64,000 nt of DNA from Streptomyces sp. NRRL S-1022 (GCF_000720135.1 NZ_JOIU01000008.1:248001-312000), one strand, 5' to 3'. Counted from the stretch's first letter, positions 50,381 to 59,233 are shown. Program-made: numbers and translations. Notes: generated from the letters alone by a model not told the origin.

Positions 50381-53344
50381 ATGGACGGTGGGCCGCGAGT
50401 ACCCGAGCAGCGGCGTGCCGGGTCCGGTCCCGTCGCGGAGCCCGGCCCGCTGCGCTTCGGCGTGCTCGGACCGGTGCGGGCCTGGCGCGGCGAGGAGGCG
50501 CTCCCCACGGGCTCCCCGCAGCAGCGCGCCCTGCTGGCCGCACTGCTGCTGCGGGAGGGCCGTACGGCCACGGCGGCCGAGCTGATCGACGCGCTGTGGG
50601 GATCCGAACCGCCGTCCCAGGCCCTCGCGGCGGTCCGCACCTACGCCTCCCGGCTCCGCAAGATCCTCGACCCCGGCGTCCTGGCCAGCGAGTCCGGCGG
50701 CTACGCCGTCCGCGGCTTGGGCGAGGGCGCCCTGGACCTGGCGGTCGCGCAGGACCTGGCGGCCGAGGCGGAGAAGTCCCGCGGGACCGGTGACCTGGGC
50801 CGGGCCCGTGGCCTGCTGAACCAGGCCCTGGCGCGCTGGGACGGCGAGACCCTGGCCGGCGTCCCCGGCCCCTACGCCGAGGCCCAGCGGGCCCGCCTGG
50901 AGGAGTGGCGCCTCGGCCTGCTGGAGACCCGCCTGGACCTGGATCTGGAACAGGGCGGCCACGCCGAGGCGGTCTCCGAGCTGACCGCCCTGACGGCGGC
51001 GCACCCCCTCCGGGAACGGCTCCGCGAACTGCTGATGCTGGCCCTGTACCGCAGCGGCCGCCAGGCGGAGGCCCTGGCGGTGTACGCCGACACGCGCCGC
51101 CTGCTCGCCGAGGAACTGGGCGTGGACCCGCGCCCCGGCCTGAGCGAGCTCCAGCAGCGCATCCTCCAGGCGGACCCGGCCCTGGCGGAACCCCCGGCCC
51201 CGGCGACGGAGCCCACCGCGAACCCGGTCCGCCCGGCACAGCTGCCCGCCTCCGTCCCCGACTTCACCGGCCGCTCCTCCTTCGTGTCGGAACTGAGCGA
51301 GGTGCTGTCCTCGGCGTCCGAGGCGGAGGGCCGGGTGATGGCGGTCTCGGCCCTGGCCGGCATCGGCGGCGTGGGCAAGACCACCCTGGCGGTGCACGTC
51401 GCCCACCGGGCGCGGGGCGCGTTCCCGGACGGCCAGCTGTACGTCGACCTCCAGGGCACCGGCCCCCGCCCGGCGGAACCGGAGACCGTCCTGGGCTCCT
51501 TCCTGCGAGCCCTGGGCACGCCGGACACGGCCATCCCCGACTCCCTGGAGGAACGCTCGGCCCTCTACCGCTCGGTGCTGGACGGCCGCCGGGTCCTGCT
51601 CCTGCTGGACAACGCGAAGGACGCGGCCCAGGTACGGCCGCTGCTGCCCGGCACGGAGGGCTGCGCCGCCCTCGTCACCTCCCGCGTCCGCATGCTCGAC
51701 CTCGCCGGCGCCCACCTGGTCGACCTCGACGTCATGTCCCCGGACGAGGCCCTGTCCCTGTTCACCAGGATCGTGGGCGAGGAACGGGTGGCGGCGGAAC
51801 GCGAGGCGGCCCTGGACGTGGTGGCCGCCTGCGGCTTCCTCCCCCTGGCCATCCGCATCGCGGCGTCCCGCCTGGCGGCGCGCCGCACCTGGACGGTCTC
51901 GGTCCTGGCGGCCAAGCTGGCCGACGAACGCCGCCGCCTGGACGAACTCCAGGCCGGCGACCTGGCGGTCAAGGCCACCTTCGAACTGGGCTACGGCCAG
52001 CTGGAACCCGCCCAGGCCCGCGCCTTCCGCCTCCTCGGCCTGGCCGACGGCCCCGACATCTCCCTGGCCGCCGCGGCAGCGGTCCTGGACCTCCCCCCGG
52101 AGGACACCGAGGACCTGCTGGAGTCCCTGGTCGACACGTCGCTGCTCGAATCGGCGGCCCCCGGCCGCTACCGCTTCCACGACCTGGTCCGCCTGTACGC
52201 CCGAGCCTGCGCGGAGAGGGACGAGTGGCCGCCGAGCGACCGGGAGGCGGCGATGTCGCGGTTGCTGGACTTCTATCTGGCTACGGCGGCGCGGGTTTAT
52301 GCCATTGAGCGACCGGGTGACCGGACTGTCGCCCACTTGACGCCGACGTCGTACAAGGGCCTTTCCTTCACCGCACGGCCCGAGGCGCTCGACTGGCTCT
52401 TCGCGGAGGCACAGTGCCTGTTGGCTTGTGCGAGTCAGCAAAGCACCGGAAGCGGGCTCGGCCGAGCCGTCGATCTGTTGTGGGCCGCCAAGGACCTGGC
52501 GGAATCGGGAGCGAACGCCAAGCAGTACGAAATCGCGGCCAGGACTCTGCGGGACGCCGCGCAGAAGGACGCCGACGTACGTGCCGAAAGCCGGGCCAGA
52601 ACGGCCCTTTCCAACGTCCACCTGGCAGCCGGACGGTACTCCGAGGCTGACGAGGAGGCTCGGCACGCCGTCGCGCTCGCCTCCGCGGCGGGAGATGCGG
52701 CCCCCATCAGCTGGGCCTCCACCGACCGGGGGATCATCGCGCTCAGTCAGGGCCGCTACGAAGAAGCCGAGAAGTTCCTCACCACCGCCAAGAACGGTTA
52801 CCGAGCCGACGGCAACCGGCCCGGTGAGGCCAACTCGCTATGCAACCTGTCGCGGCTCTACGAGCGCATGAACCGCACCTCCGAGGCCGTGAGCCTGGCC
52901 CAGCAGGGTGTCGACATCTTTCAGCAACTCGGCATGACCCTGCGCCTCGCCAACGGCCGTTATGCGCTGGGGGTCGCACTGATCCGGGCCGGCCGGCATG
53001 CCGAGGGACTGGAACAACTGTCGGAAGCGCTGGTCATGTTCGGCACCAACAGGCAGCGGCTGTGGGAAGGAACGACGCACTTCCGTATCGCACAGTTGCA
53101 TCTGACTGCCGACCGCCCGGCTCAGGCGGCGCAGCACGCCGAACAGGCTCTGGCCATCGGTTTCATCGGCGGTGATCTGATTCGCGGAGGCGTGTTGAGC
53201 ACGCTCGGCAAGAGCCTTCACGCTCTGGGCCAGTCGGACAGGGCACGGACCTGCTGGCAGGAGGCCCTCCTCCTACTGGAACAATCGGGGGCGCCGGAGG
53301 CCGCCGAGGTGCGAGGACTGCTGGCGCCGCTGGAGGCTCCCTGA
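50381..53344 (+). CDS. afsR: AfsR: SARP/BTAD-NB-ARC-TPR transcriptional regulator
   Basis: ATG 50381 after GAGGGGGG; 987 residues, close to the 993 I recall for S. coelicolor AfsR. Order: winged-helix OmpR-type DNA-binding domain (about 25-110), BTAD domain (to about 270), NB-ARC ATPase with P-loop GIGGVGKTT around K333 and LLLLDNAKD Walker B, then TPR repeats to the C-terminus (GRYSEADEEARHAVALA, GRYEEAEKFLTTAKNGY). AfsR is phosphorylated by AfsK and activates afsS, raising antibiotic production. Here afsS lies 206 bases downstream, supporting the assignment. The last third is less GC-biased than the first. Confidence 0.92.
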   Translation: MDGGPRVPEQRRAGSGPVAEPGPLRFGVLGPVRAWRGEEALPTGSPQQRALLAALLLREGRTATAAELIDALWGSEPPSQALAAVRTYASRLRKILDPGVLASESGGYAVRGLGEGALDLAVAQDLAAEAEKSRGTGDLGRARGLLNQALARWDGETLAGVPGPYAEAQRARLEEWRLGLLETRLDLDLEQGGHAEAVSELTALTAAHPLRERLRELLMLALYRSGRQAEALAVYADTRRLLAEELGVDPRPGLSELQQRILQADPALAEPPAPATEPTANPVRPAQLPASVPDFTGRSSFVSELSEVLSSASEAEGRVMAVSALAGIGGVGKTTLAVHVAHRARGAFPDGQLYVDLQGTGPRPAEPETVLGSFLRALGTPDTAIPDSLEERSALYRSVLDGRRVLLLLDNAKDAAQVRPLLPGTEGCAALVTSRVRMLDLAGAHLVDLDVMSPDEALSLFTRIVGEERVAAEREAALDVVAACGFLPLAIRIAASRLAARRTWTVSVLAAKLADERRRLDELQAGDLAVKATFELGYGQLEPAQARAFRLLGLADGPDISLAAAAAVLDLPPEDTEDLLESLVDTSLLESAAPGRYRFHDLVRLYARACAERDEWPPSDREAAMSRLLDFYLATAARVYAIERPGDRTVAHLTPTSYKGLSFTARPEALDWLFAEAQCLLACASQQSTGSGLGRAVDLLWAAKDLAESGANAKQYEIAARTLRDAAQKDADVRAESRARTALSNVHLAAGRYSEADEEARHAVALASAAGDAAPISWASTDRGIIALSQGRYEEAEKFLTTAKNGYRADGNRPGEANSLCNLSRLYERMNRTSEAVSLAQQGVDIFQQLGMTLRLANGRYALGVALIRAGRHAEGLEQLSEALVMFGTNRQRLWEGTTHFRIAQLHLTADRPAQAAQHAEQALAIGFIGGDLIRGGVLSTLGKSLHALGQSDRARTCWQEALLLLEQSGAPEAAEVRGLLAPLEAP

Positions 53345-53360
53345 GCCGGCTGTCGTCGAC

Positions 53361-53382
53361 GTTCATCGAACGTTTATGACGA
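53361..53382 (+). promoter_or_regulatory. Direct repeats in the afsS promoter (AfsR/PhoP-type site)
   Basis: Two adjacent 11-base units, GTTCATCGAAC and GTTTATGACGA, start 17 bases after the afsR stop. In S. coelicolor AfsR binds direct repeats overlapping the afsS -35 region, and PhoP binds 11-base GTTCA-type repeats there. The same arrangement is inferred here, with a CAGTGT-like -10 at about 53388. Confidence 0.6.
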
Positions 53383-53470
53383 CCTGGCAGTGTCGATGCA
53401 ACGGCCCATCGCGTCGGGGGACGACCGGGTCGGACCGAGCCCACCGGGGGGAGGGCTCCAACCGAGTGCT

Positions 53471-53506
53471 TCTGTCCGGCGATACTCGGGGGAATCGCCG
53501 GACAGA
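53471..53506 (+). terminator. Hairpin in the afsS leader
   Basis: TCTGTCCGGCGAT pairs perfectly with ATCGCCGGACAGA around a ten-base loop, ending 45 bases before the afsS ATG. It could end afsR transcripts, attenuate afsS or stabilise its 5' end. Confidence 0.55.
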
Positions 53507-53550
53507 GGCGCCTGACTCACGTGATCACCACTCCCAGGGGGAGCCTGAAC

Positions 53551-53736
53551 ATGAGCAACACCGAGAAGCAGACGACGGACGTCACCACGATGGAGAACCA
53601 CGCTCCCGTTCCGCCGGCTCTCCAGGAGGACCCGAAGCCGAGCACCCAGAAGCCCGCACCGTCGGCCGACGAGCAGATCACCACCCTGGAGAACCACGCG
53701 CCCGTCCCGCCGGCCCTGGACCTGGGCAACAAGTAA
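53551..53736 (+). CDS. afsS: AfsS: small repeat-containing regulator of secondary metabolism
   Basis: ATG 53551 with GGGAG seven bases upstream; 61 residues. The motif TTMENHAPVPPAL occurs twice (VTTMENHAPVPPALQEDPKP and ITTLENHAPVPPALDLGNK), separated by a P/S-rich spacer. AfsS of S. coelicolor is, as I recall, a 63-residue protein with TTMENH-type repeats, located just after afsR and transcribed from an AfsR-activated promoter. Its molecular action is not settled. This copy has two clear repeats. Confidence 0.88.
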   Translation: MSNTEKQTTDVTTMENHAPVPPALQEDPKPSTQKPAPSADEQITTLENHAPVPPALDLGNK

Positions 53737-53898
53737 GCCACCGCCCCGACGGGGGATCGGCCGCGGCGGCGCGGAGGGGGAGCCGTCGCGGCCGAGGTGT
53801 GTTCGGGACCAGATCCCCGTGGAAGTCCGGCCCCGTCCCACCCCGCCCGGTTATCCACAGGGCAAGCGGCGGGGGACGATCTCTGCGATCTTGCCCGT

Positions 53899-54834
53899 GT
53901 GGAGCGGACCGACTTGAGGGCGCTGGCGGACAGAGGCGTCCTCCTCACCTCACGTGCCGTCGAGGCCGGCTGGCCCAGGCGCAGCCTGACGCGGGTGCTG
54001 CGCGGGGAAGGCTGGAAGCAGCTCCGGCACGGCGCCTGGGCCGAACCGGGGCGCGATCCGGACCTGTTCACCCACCTCAGGGCCGTCCAGCTCCGCGTAC
54101 CGCAGCTCGTCGTGAGCCATGGTTCGGCGGCTGCTCTCTGGCGGGTCGAGTTGCTCGGCGGTGACCGCCAGGCACTGCTGGACTTCATCGACCCGCACCT
54201 CAGCATGCACCGGCTGGGCAGGGGCGTGCGCGTGCACCGGATGACGCTCGGTGGAGGTGACGTGGTGGAGAGGCAGGGGCTACGGCTCACCACCCCGACC
54301 CGCACCTGCGCCGACCTCCTCCGCCGCGGTCCCAGGGACGAGGCGGTCGTCGCCGTCGACTCCGCCCTCACGTACCGCAGGGTCGGGCGGGTCCGACGCG
54401 CACCGCTGGTCCGGAAAGAGGAGATCGCCACCGCGCTGGGGAAGGCTTCGCTGGGGTCGGCCCGGGCCCGGGAGTGGCTCCGGATGACCGATCCGCTCGC
54501 CGGCTCCCCTGCCGAGACGGTTGCCCGACTGCGCATGTACGACGCCGGTCTGCACCCCGAGAGCCAGGCGGAGCTGCGCACGCCGGACGGCAGTCGCCGC
54601 GTCGTCGACTTCCTCTTCCGGGCGGCAGGGCTCGGGGTGGAGATCGAGGGGTACGCCTACCACGGCACCCGTGAAGCCCACCGCCGGGACGTCCACCGTT
54701 TCAACCAGCTCCTCCGCTGCCCCGAGATCCGCGGCCTCCTCCGCTTCAGCGCCGAGGACGTCTTCCGGCGGCCCGCGTACATGATCGCGGAGATCAGGGC
54801 CACGCTGGTTTCCCTGACCGGCGATTCCGAGTGA
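53899..54834 (+). CDS. AbiEi/DUF559-type protein: winged-helix N-terminus with restriction-endonuclease-like C-terminus
   Basis: GTG 53899 (MERTDLRALADRGVLLTSRA) fits the usual start of the family; no ribosome-binding site is visible, so the message may be leaderless. 311 residues. The N-terminal part resembles AbiEi-like winged-helix proteins (WKQLRHGAWAEPG, VVSHGSAAALWRVELLG, TTPTRTCADLLRRG). The C-terminal part resembles DUF559/Vsr-like nucleases: RVVDFLFRAAGLGVEIEGYA, then RDVHRFNQLL. Such single-gene forms are frequent in Actinobacteria and of unknown function; the link to toxin-antitoxin systems is uncertain. Confidence 0.65.
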   Translation: MERTDLRALADRGVLLTSRAVEAGWPRRSLTRVLRGEGWKQLRHGAWAEPGRDPDLFTHLRAVQLRVPQLVVSHGSAAALWRVELLGGDRQALLDFIDPHLSMHRLGRGVRVHRMTLGGGDVVERQGLRLTTPTRTCADLLRRGPRDEAVVAVDSALTYRRVGRVRRAPLVRKEEIATALGKASLGSARAREWLRMTDPLAGSPAETVARLRMYDAGLHPESQAELRTPDGSRRVVDFLFRAAGLGVEIEGYAYHGTREAHRRDVHRFNQLLRCPEIRGLLRFSAEDVFRRPAYMIAEIRATLVSLTGDSE

Positions 54835-54908
54835 CCGTGGGGCCGCTCGCTTCTCGGCCAGTGTCGGGCTTCCGCGGTCCGCCTCAAGGGCGCGTTCCGC
54901 GTCGCCTT
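54834..54908 (+). repeat. Inverted intergenic repeat, copy A
   Basis: About 70 bases beginning at the end of the AbiEi/DUF559 gene (GTGACCGTGGGGCCGCTCGC, then CGGCCAGTGTCGGGCTTCCG, then TCAAGGGCG and CGTTCCGC). A closely similar copy lies in opposite orientation at about 56311-56387. Confidence 0.65.
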
Positions 54909-55285
54909 CGGCGATGGTCCTACGGCCCACCCTTGACCCGGCCCGCTCCAGCCCGGCGAAGAAGCGAGCGAGCGGCCCGGAAAGGCAGTGGCCCCAGCCG
55001 GTACCGGGCCCTCAGGCCGACCGCGTTCACGCCGTCGGCAAGGGCCGCGCGAACGCACCTCGCACGCACGCCGGGTGAGCTGAGCGGCGAACGGTGGGGG
55101 GGAATGCGCGGTCGCGCCTCGCATGCGCGCCGGGTGGGCTAAGACGTCGTTTCCTTCAAGGAAACGACGTCTTAGCGTGCAACATGCCGTACGAAGTACG
55201 TGCTCGGGCCGAAGCGCTGGTGCCACAGATCCCCCGTTGCCGCCCTCCGCAGCCGGTTTGCGGACTGTGCCGTGGGGCGCATCGG
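54835..55285. other. Repeat-rich intergenic region
   Basis: About 450 bases without a gene. It holds repeat copy A, two diverged copies of a CGCACGCCGGGTGAGCT-like unit (about 55060 and 55120) and the long palindrome at 55138-55176. Confidence 0.6.
55138..55176. repeat. Near-perfect 39-bp palindrome
   Basis: GCTAAGACGTCGTTTCC and GGAAACGACGTCTTAGC are perfect 17-base complements around TTCAA. The AT content is higher than the surroundings. It may be a terminator for the rhomboid-like gene 110 bases away, or the end of a small mobile repeat. Confidence 0.7.
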
Positions 55286-56023
55286 CTATGACCGGTCCAC
55301 GGTCACCCGCCCACGCCGTACTTTCGGCCGGGACGGCTCCGCCGCCAACAGCGATGAATCGGGGGCGACCCGGTGCGGCAGCCGGCGGGCGACCGGCAGG
55401 ACGGCCAAGCCGAGGGCGAATCCGTAACCGGCCACGAGACCGTGCCCGTTGTCTTGGGCCAGCCACATCGCGAGGCCGGCCGCCGGAACGCTCACGGCGA
55501 GCAGCCGCTCTCGGGGGGCTGTGCTGGTCAGTACGAGGCCCGCTGCGAGGGTGGCGGCGAGGAAGTACGTCGCGCCCGAGCTGCCGGCAAAATTACGGGG
55601 GTCGGTGCTGCGGGCGGTTTCGCCGAACAAAGCGTCGATGTGCTGGGGCAGTAGGATGCCGGCGGCGAACAGCGTGAGCGTCAGGGGCCAGCGCCAGAAC
55701 CACTGTGCCAGCGCTGAGACCACTGCCAGGGTGGCGATGTTCCAGAGGGCACCGAAGATTCCGCCGTTCTGCATGAACACCGAGGTCACCACACGCCACC
55801 ATCCGGTCCTGCGTGGATCGCTGTCCAGTGCGTCCATCGCACCCGGCCAGGCCTTCTGGAGGAGCACCGCGCCGACGGCCAGGGCGGTGAGGACGACCGC
55901 ACCCCAGGGAACAGGACGACGACGGATCGTCCTCTCGCCTACGAGCAGTACGCCCGTCCGGAACATCAGCACCAACAGTGCCGCGGTCGTTATGTTGAAC
56001 AAAATTGCGCTCAAGCAGCTCAT
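55286..56023 (-). CDS. Rhomboid-like membrane protein
   Basis: ATG 56023 is used; GGGGG lies directly before it, so a slightly downstream TTG is possible. 245 residues, six to seven membrane segments. FAGSSGATYFLAATLAAGLV carries a GxSG-type motif where rhomboid proteases have their serine, and AQDNGHGLVAGYGFALG supplies the histidine in the last helix. W(W)RVVTSVFMQNGG recalls the rhomboid L1-loop region. Probably an intramembrane serine protease or an inactive relative. It is flanked by inverted repeat copies A and B. Confidence 0.6.
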   Translation of the reverse strand: MSCLSAILFNITTAALLVLMFRTGVLLVGERTIRRRPVPWGAVVLTALAVGAVLLQKAWPGAMDALDSDPRRTGWWRVVTSVFMQNGGIFGALWNIATLAVVSALAQWFWRWPLTLTLFAAGILLPQHIDALFGETARSTDPRNFAGSSGATYFLAATLAAGLVLTSTAPRERLLAVSVPAAGLAMWLAQDNGHGLVAGYGFALGLAVLPVARRLPHRVAPDSSLLAAEPSRPKVRRGRVTVDRS

Positions 56024-56408
56024 CCCCCGTAATGAGTCTCGTCAGGTCGGTGATCACCGTAGCCCTTGAGGGGTTGATGTCCCGCTGCTGGACGTCGTCG
56101 CGGGTCTCGCCGCTGCTTCGCTGCTCCACTTGCCTTGGCTCACGTCGTCCGTGCGGTGGGGAGGTGGAACCGGCCTGCTCGTTTCGGTGCGAGGGCTGGG
56201 GTGTGGGGCCCTTCGCACGGTGGTTGGCGGAGTTGGGCCAAGAGGTGGGGAGGCCTGCCGGCGGGAGGGCCCGTGGGGGTGACCCGAATCCGCCAATCAC
56301 CGGTTCCGAGGCGCAGCGGAACGGGAGCGCCCTTGACTCACCTCGCGGAAGCCCGACACTGGCCGGGAAGCGGGCGGCCCAACGGTCACTTCGAAGCGCC
56401 GGGCCCGG
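56024..56408. other. Intergenic region upstream of the rhomboid-like gene
   Basis: About 385 bases between the rhomboid-like gene start and the CoA ligase stop. It holds inverted repeat copy B at its right end; frames here are not gene-like. Confidence 0.5.
56311..56387 (-). repeat. Inverted intergenic repeat, copy B
   Basis: Reverse complement of this stretch aligns with 54834-54908 over about 70 bases with few changes and a small indel, sharing GGCCAGTGTCGGGCTTCCGC exactly. The pair encloses the rhomboid-like gene. Confidence 0.65.
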
Positions 56409-57992
56409 TCATCCCCTCCCCCTCAGCTCCCCCTTCAGTACCTTTCCGCCGGCGTTGCGCGGAAGGGACCGTACGAACTCCACCGACCTCGGCACCTTGT
56501 AGTTCGCCATCTCGCGGCGGGACCAGGTGATGAGGTCGTCCGAGGTGAGGTGGGAGTGGGGGCGGCGGACGACGTAGGCCTTGGCCACCTCGCCCAGGCG
56601 GGGGTCGGGGACGCCGACGACCGCCGCGTCCAGGACGTCGGGGTGGGTGAGGAGGAGCTGCTCTATCTCCGCCGGGTACGCGTTGAAGCCGCCGACGATG
56701 AACATGTCCTTCAGGCGGTCCGTGATGCGCAGGTTGCCCGCCGCGTCCAGGACGCCCACGTCGCCCGTGCGCAGCCAGCCGTCCGGGGTGATCGCCTCGG
56801 AGGTGGCCCCGGGGTCGTCGTAGTAGCCCCGCATGACGTTGAAGCCGCGGACCAGCACCTCCCCGGGGGTGCCGGTGGGGCCGGCCACTCTCACCTCCGT
56901 GCCGGGGATCGCGCGGCCGGACGTGGAGGCGATCAGTGCCGGGTCGTCGCCGCGGCGGCACATCGTGACGATGCCGGCCGCCTCCGAGAGTCCGTAGGCG
57001 GTCAGGACGGTGCCGACGCCGAGTTCCTCGCGCAGGCGTTCCACCAGACGGAGGGGGACCACCGCGGCGCCCGTCACCACCAGGCGGAGGGTCGACAGGT
57101 CGTGGGCGTCCCGGGCGGGGTGGTCCAGGAGCTGCTGGTGCAGGGTGGGCGGGCCCGGGAGGACGGAGATCCGTTCCGCCGCGATGTTGGCCAGGGCCGT
57201 GTCCACGTTGAACACCGGCTGCGGGATCATCGTGGCCCCTCGCATCAGGCAGGCGAGCACCCCGGCCTTGTAGCCGAAGGTGTGGAAGAAGGGGTTGACG
57301 ATCAGGTAGCGGTCGGACGGCCGGAGACCGGCCAGGTCCGCCCAGGTCGCGTAGGCGCGCAGGGTCTGGCCGTGGGTGATCATCGCGCCCTTGGGGCGGC
57401 CCGTCGTACCGGATGTGAAGACGATGTCCGAGAGGGCCGAGCCGGTCACTTCACGGGCGCGGGCCCGTACGTCCCCCGGCGGCACGCCGTCGCCCGCCGC
57501 CAGGAAGTCCTTCCACGTCTCGAAGTCGGGCGGGGCGTCGTCCGAGAGGACCACCACCCGGTCGAGGGCGGGCAGGGCGGGGAGGGGTCGCCTCGCGGCC
57601 GGTGTTCCGGCGCCGGCCGCTCGCCGCAGCGACGCCACGTAGGAGGTGCCCAGGAACGTTCCCGTCACGAACAGCAGCCTCGCCCCGCTGCGGCGCAGCA
57701 CGTCCGCCGCCTCCGCGCCCTTGAAGCGGGTGTTGAGCGGTACCAGGACCGCGCCCGCGGACACCGCGCCGAGGGACGCGGTGATCCAGTCCAGGGTGTT
57801 GGGGGCCCAGACGGCCACCCGGTCGCCCGCCTCCACCCCGCGGGCCAGGCAGGCCGCGGCCGCCCGCTCGATCCGGGCGCCCAGTTCGGCGTAGGTGATC
57901 CGCGTACGGCCGTCGGCCACGGCCTCGGTGTCCGCGAACCGTCCGGCCGCCCACCGCACCAGTTCCGGGATGGTCTCCCACGACGCCGTCAC
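56409..57992 (-). CDS. Acyl-CoA synthetase (AMP-dependent, FadD-type)
   Basis: ATG 57992, 527 residues. Adenylate-forming motifs: IVFTSGTTGRPKGAMITHGQ (P-loop-like A3), TAYGLSEAAGIVTM (A5), WLRTGDVGVLDAAGNLRITD (A7) and RLKDMFIVGGFNAYPAEIEQ (A8), with the C-terminal lysine in NAGGKVLKGEL. It activates a carboxylic acid as an acyl-CoA through an acyl-AMP. Divergent from the Ltp-DUF35-crotonase operon with two palindromes between, so it probably loads the substrate of that pathway (FadD3/FadD17-like steroid or isoprenoid acids are one option). Confidence 0.9.
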   Translation of the reverse strand: MTASWETIPELVRWAAGRFADTEAVADGRTRITYAELGARIERAAAACLARGVEAGDRVAVWAPNTLDWITASLGAVSAGAVLVPLNTRFKGAEAADVLRRSGARLLFVTGTFLGTSYVASLRRAAGAGTPAARRPLPALPALDRVVVLSDDAPPDFETWKDFLAAGDGVPPGDVRARAREVTGSALSDIVFTSGTTGRPKGAMITHGQTLRAYATWADLAGLRPSDRYLIVNPFFHTFGYKAGVLACLMRGATMIPQPVFNVDTALANIAAERISVLPGPPTLHQQLLDHPARDAHDLSTLRLVVTGAAVVPLRLVERLREELGVGTVLTAYGLSEAAGIVTMCRRGDDPALIASTSGRAIPGTEVRVAGPTGTPGEVLVRGFNVMRGYYDDPGATSEAITPDGWLRTGDVGVLDAAGNLRITDRLKDMFIVGGFNAYPAEIEQLLLTHPDVLDAAVVGVPDPRLGEVAKAYVVRRPHSHLTSDDLITWSRREMANYKVPRSVEFVRSLPRNAGGKVLKGELRGRG

Positions 57993-58021
57993 GGACCGGC
58001 CTCCCCCCGCCGCACAGGTAG

Positions 58022-58036
58022 CTGACTGACCGTCAG
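58022..58036. promoter_or_regulatory. Operator-like palindrome, site 5 (CTGACTGACCGTCAG)
   Basis: Perfect CTGAC/GTCAG arms, 30 bases upstream of the CoA ligase start at 57992. Confidence 0.75.
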
Positions 58037-58048
58037 ATTAGCGGTAAT

Positions 58049-58063
58049 CTGACGGCCTGTCAG
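58049..58063. promoter_or_regulatory. Operator-like palindrome, site 6 (CTGACGGCCTGTCAG)
   Basis: Perfect CTGAC/GTCAG arms, directly before the AGGAGAGGGGG ribosome-binding site of the Ltp gene at 58079. Centre-to-centre distance to site 5 is 27 bases, so each divergent start has its own site. Confidence 0.75.
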
Positions 58064-58078
58064 GAGAGGGGGCCGTAC

Positions 58079-59233
58079 ATGGCAGGAGCAGGGCTCAAGG
58101 ACGCCACCGCCATCGTCGGGATCGGACAGACCGCGTTCGCCCGGCACTTGGCCGAGGACGAGCGGACGCTCGCCTGCCGGGCCGTGCTCGCCGCGCTCGA
58201 CGACGCGGGCATCGCACCCGGCGAGGTGGACGCGCTCGCCTCCTACACGATGGAGGCGACCGACGAGGTGGAGCTGGCGAAGGCCGTCGGGTTCGGGGAC
58301 CTGACCTTCTTCGGCAAGGTCGGGTACGGGGGCGGCGGTTCCTGTGCGACCGTCGCGCACCTCGCCGCCGCCATCGCCTCCGGGCAGGCCACGGTGGGGG
58401 TCGCGTGGCGGTCGAGGAAGCGGGGCAGCGGGCCCCGGCCGTGGACCGACACGGCCGTGCAGCTGCCGACACCGGGACAGTGGACCCGGCCCTTCGGGCT
58501 GCTCCGGCCCGTCGACGAGATCGCCATGCTGGCCCGGCGGTACATGCACGAGTACGGCGTGACGCGGGACCACCTCTTCAACGTCGCGCTGGCCTGCCGC
58601 AACCGGGCCAACCAGAACCCGGCCGCCGTGATGTACGAACGGCCGCTGACCCGCGAGATGTACATGACCTCCCGCTGGATCAGCGAGCCGCTGTGCCTGT
58701 ACGACAACTGCCTGGAGACGGACGGCGCGCTCGCCTGTGTGGTGGTGGGCAGCGAACGCGCCCGGGACTGCAGGCAGCGGCCCGTGTACGTCCACGCCGC
58801 CGCGCAGGGCCTGCCCGCCCAGCACCACGGCATGGTCAACTACTGGAACGACGACCCGCTGACCGGCCCCGCCTGGACCGCCGCCCGGCACCTGTGGAAG
58901 CACGCCGACCTCACGCCGGAGGACGTCGACGTGGCGCAGATCTACGACGCGTTCACCGCGCTGGTCCCGCTGTCCCTGGAGGGCTACGGCTTCTGCGCGC
59001 GCGGCGAGGGCGGCGCCTTCACCGAGCAGGGCGCCCTGGAGACCGGCGGGCGGCTGCCGGTCAACACCGGCGGCGGCGGGCTGAGCGAGGCCTACGTGCA
59101 CGGCTTCAACCTCGTCAACGAGGGCGTCAAGCAGCTTCGCGGGACCAGTACCGCCCAGGTTCCGGGCGCCGCGGCCTGCCTGGTCACGGCCGGTGAAGGC
59201 GTCCCCACCTCCGCCCTCCTCCTCAGGAGCTGA
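58079..59233 (+). CDS. Thiolase-fold lipid-transfer protein, Ltp2-like (probable acyl-CoA retro-aldolase)
   Basis: ATG 58079 after AGGAG; 384 residues. Thiolase-superfamily fold (IVGIGQTAFARHLAEDERTL, VGYGGGGSCATVAHLAAAIA). The thiolase signature GHPxGA is absent; the equivalent loop is LPVNTGGGGLSEAYVHGFN (Y339), and another conserved Tyr lies in VAQIYDAFTALVP (Y289). In Ltp2-type aldolases two tyrosines at matching places replace thiolase chemistry and cleave a C-C bond in steroid side-chain CoA esters, together with a DUF35 partner, which is the next gene here. The substrate is inferred only by analogy. Confidence 0.8.
   Translation: MAGAGLKDATAIVGIGQTAFARHLAEDERTLACRAVLAALDDAGIAPGEVDALASYTMEATDEVELAKAVGFGDLTFFGKVGYGGGGSCATVAHLAAAIASGQATVGVAWRSRKRGSGPRPWTDTAVQLPTPGQWTRPFGLLRPVDEIAMLARRYMHEYGVTRDHLFNVALACRNRANQNPAAVMYERPLTREMYMTSRWISEPLCLYDNCLETDGALACVVVGSERARDCRQRPVYVHAAAQGLPAQHHGMVNYWNDDPLTGPAWTAARHLWKHADLTPEDVDVAQIYDAFTALVPLSLEGYGFCARGEGGAFTEQGALETGGRLPVNTGGGGLSEAYVHGFNLVNEGVKQLRGTSTAQVPGAAACLVTAGEGVPTSALLLRS

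Noticed and set aside
49289..52666. 1125-codon minus-strand ORF
   Set aside because: Antisense to afsR and out of frame with the amidohydrolase gene; low-complexity G/R/Q/V-rich translation.
50381..53736. Biosynthetic gene cluster suggested by a SARP-type regulator
   Set aside because: No polyketide, peptide or other core biosynthetic enzyme is present. The regulator is the global AfsR type, not a pathway-specific SARP.
53551..53736. RiPP precursor peptide with repeated core
   Set aside because: The repeated TTMENHAPVPPAL motif and the position after afsR identify AfsS; no modification enzymes are nearby.
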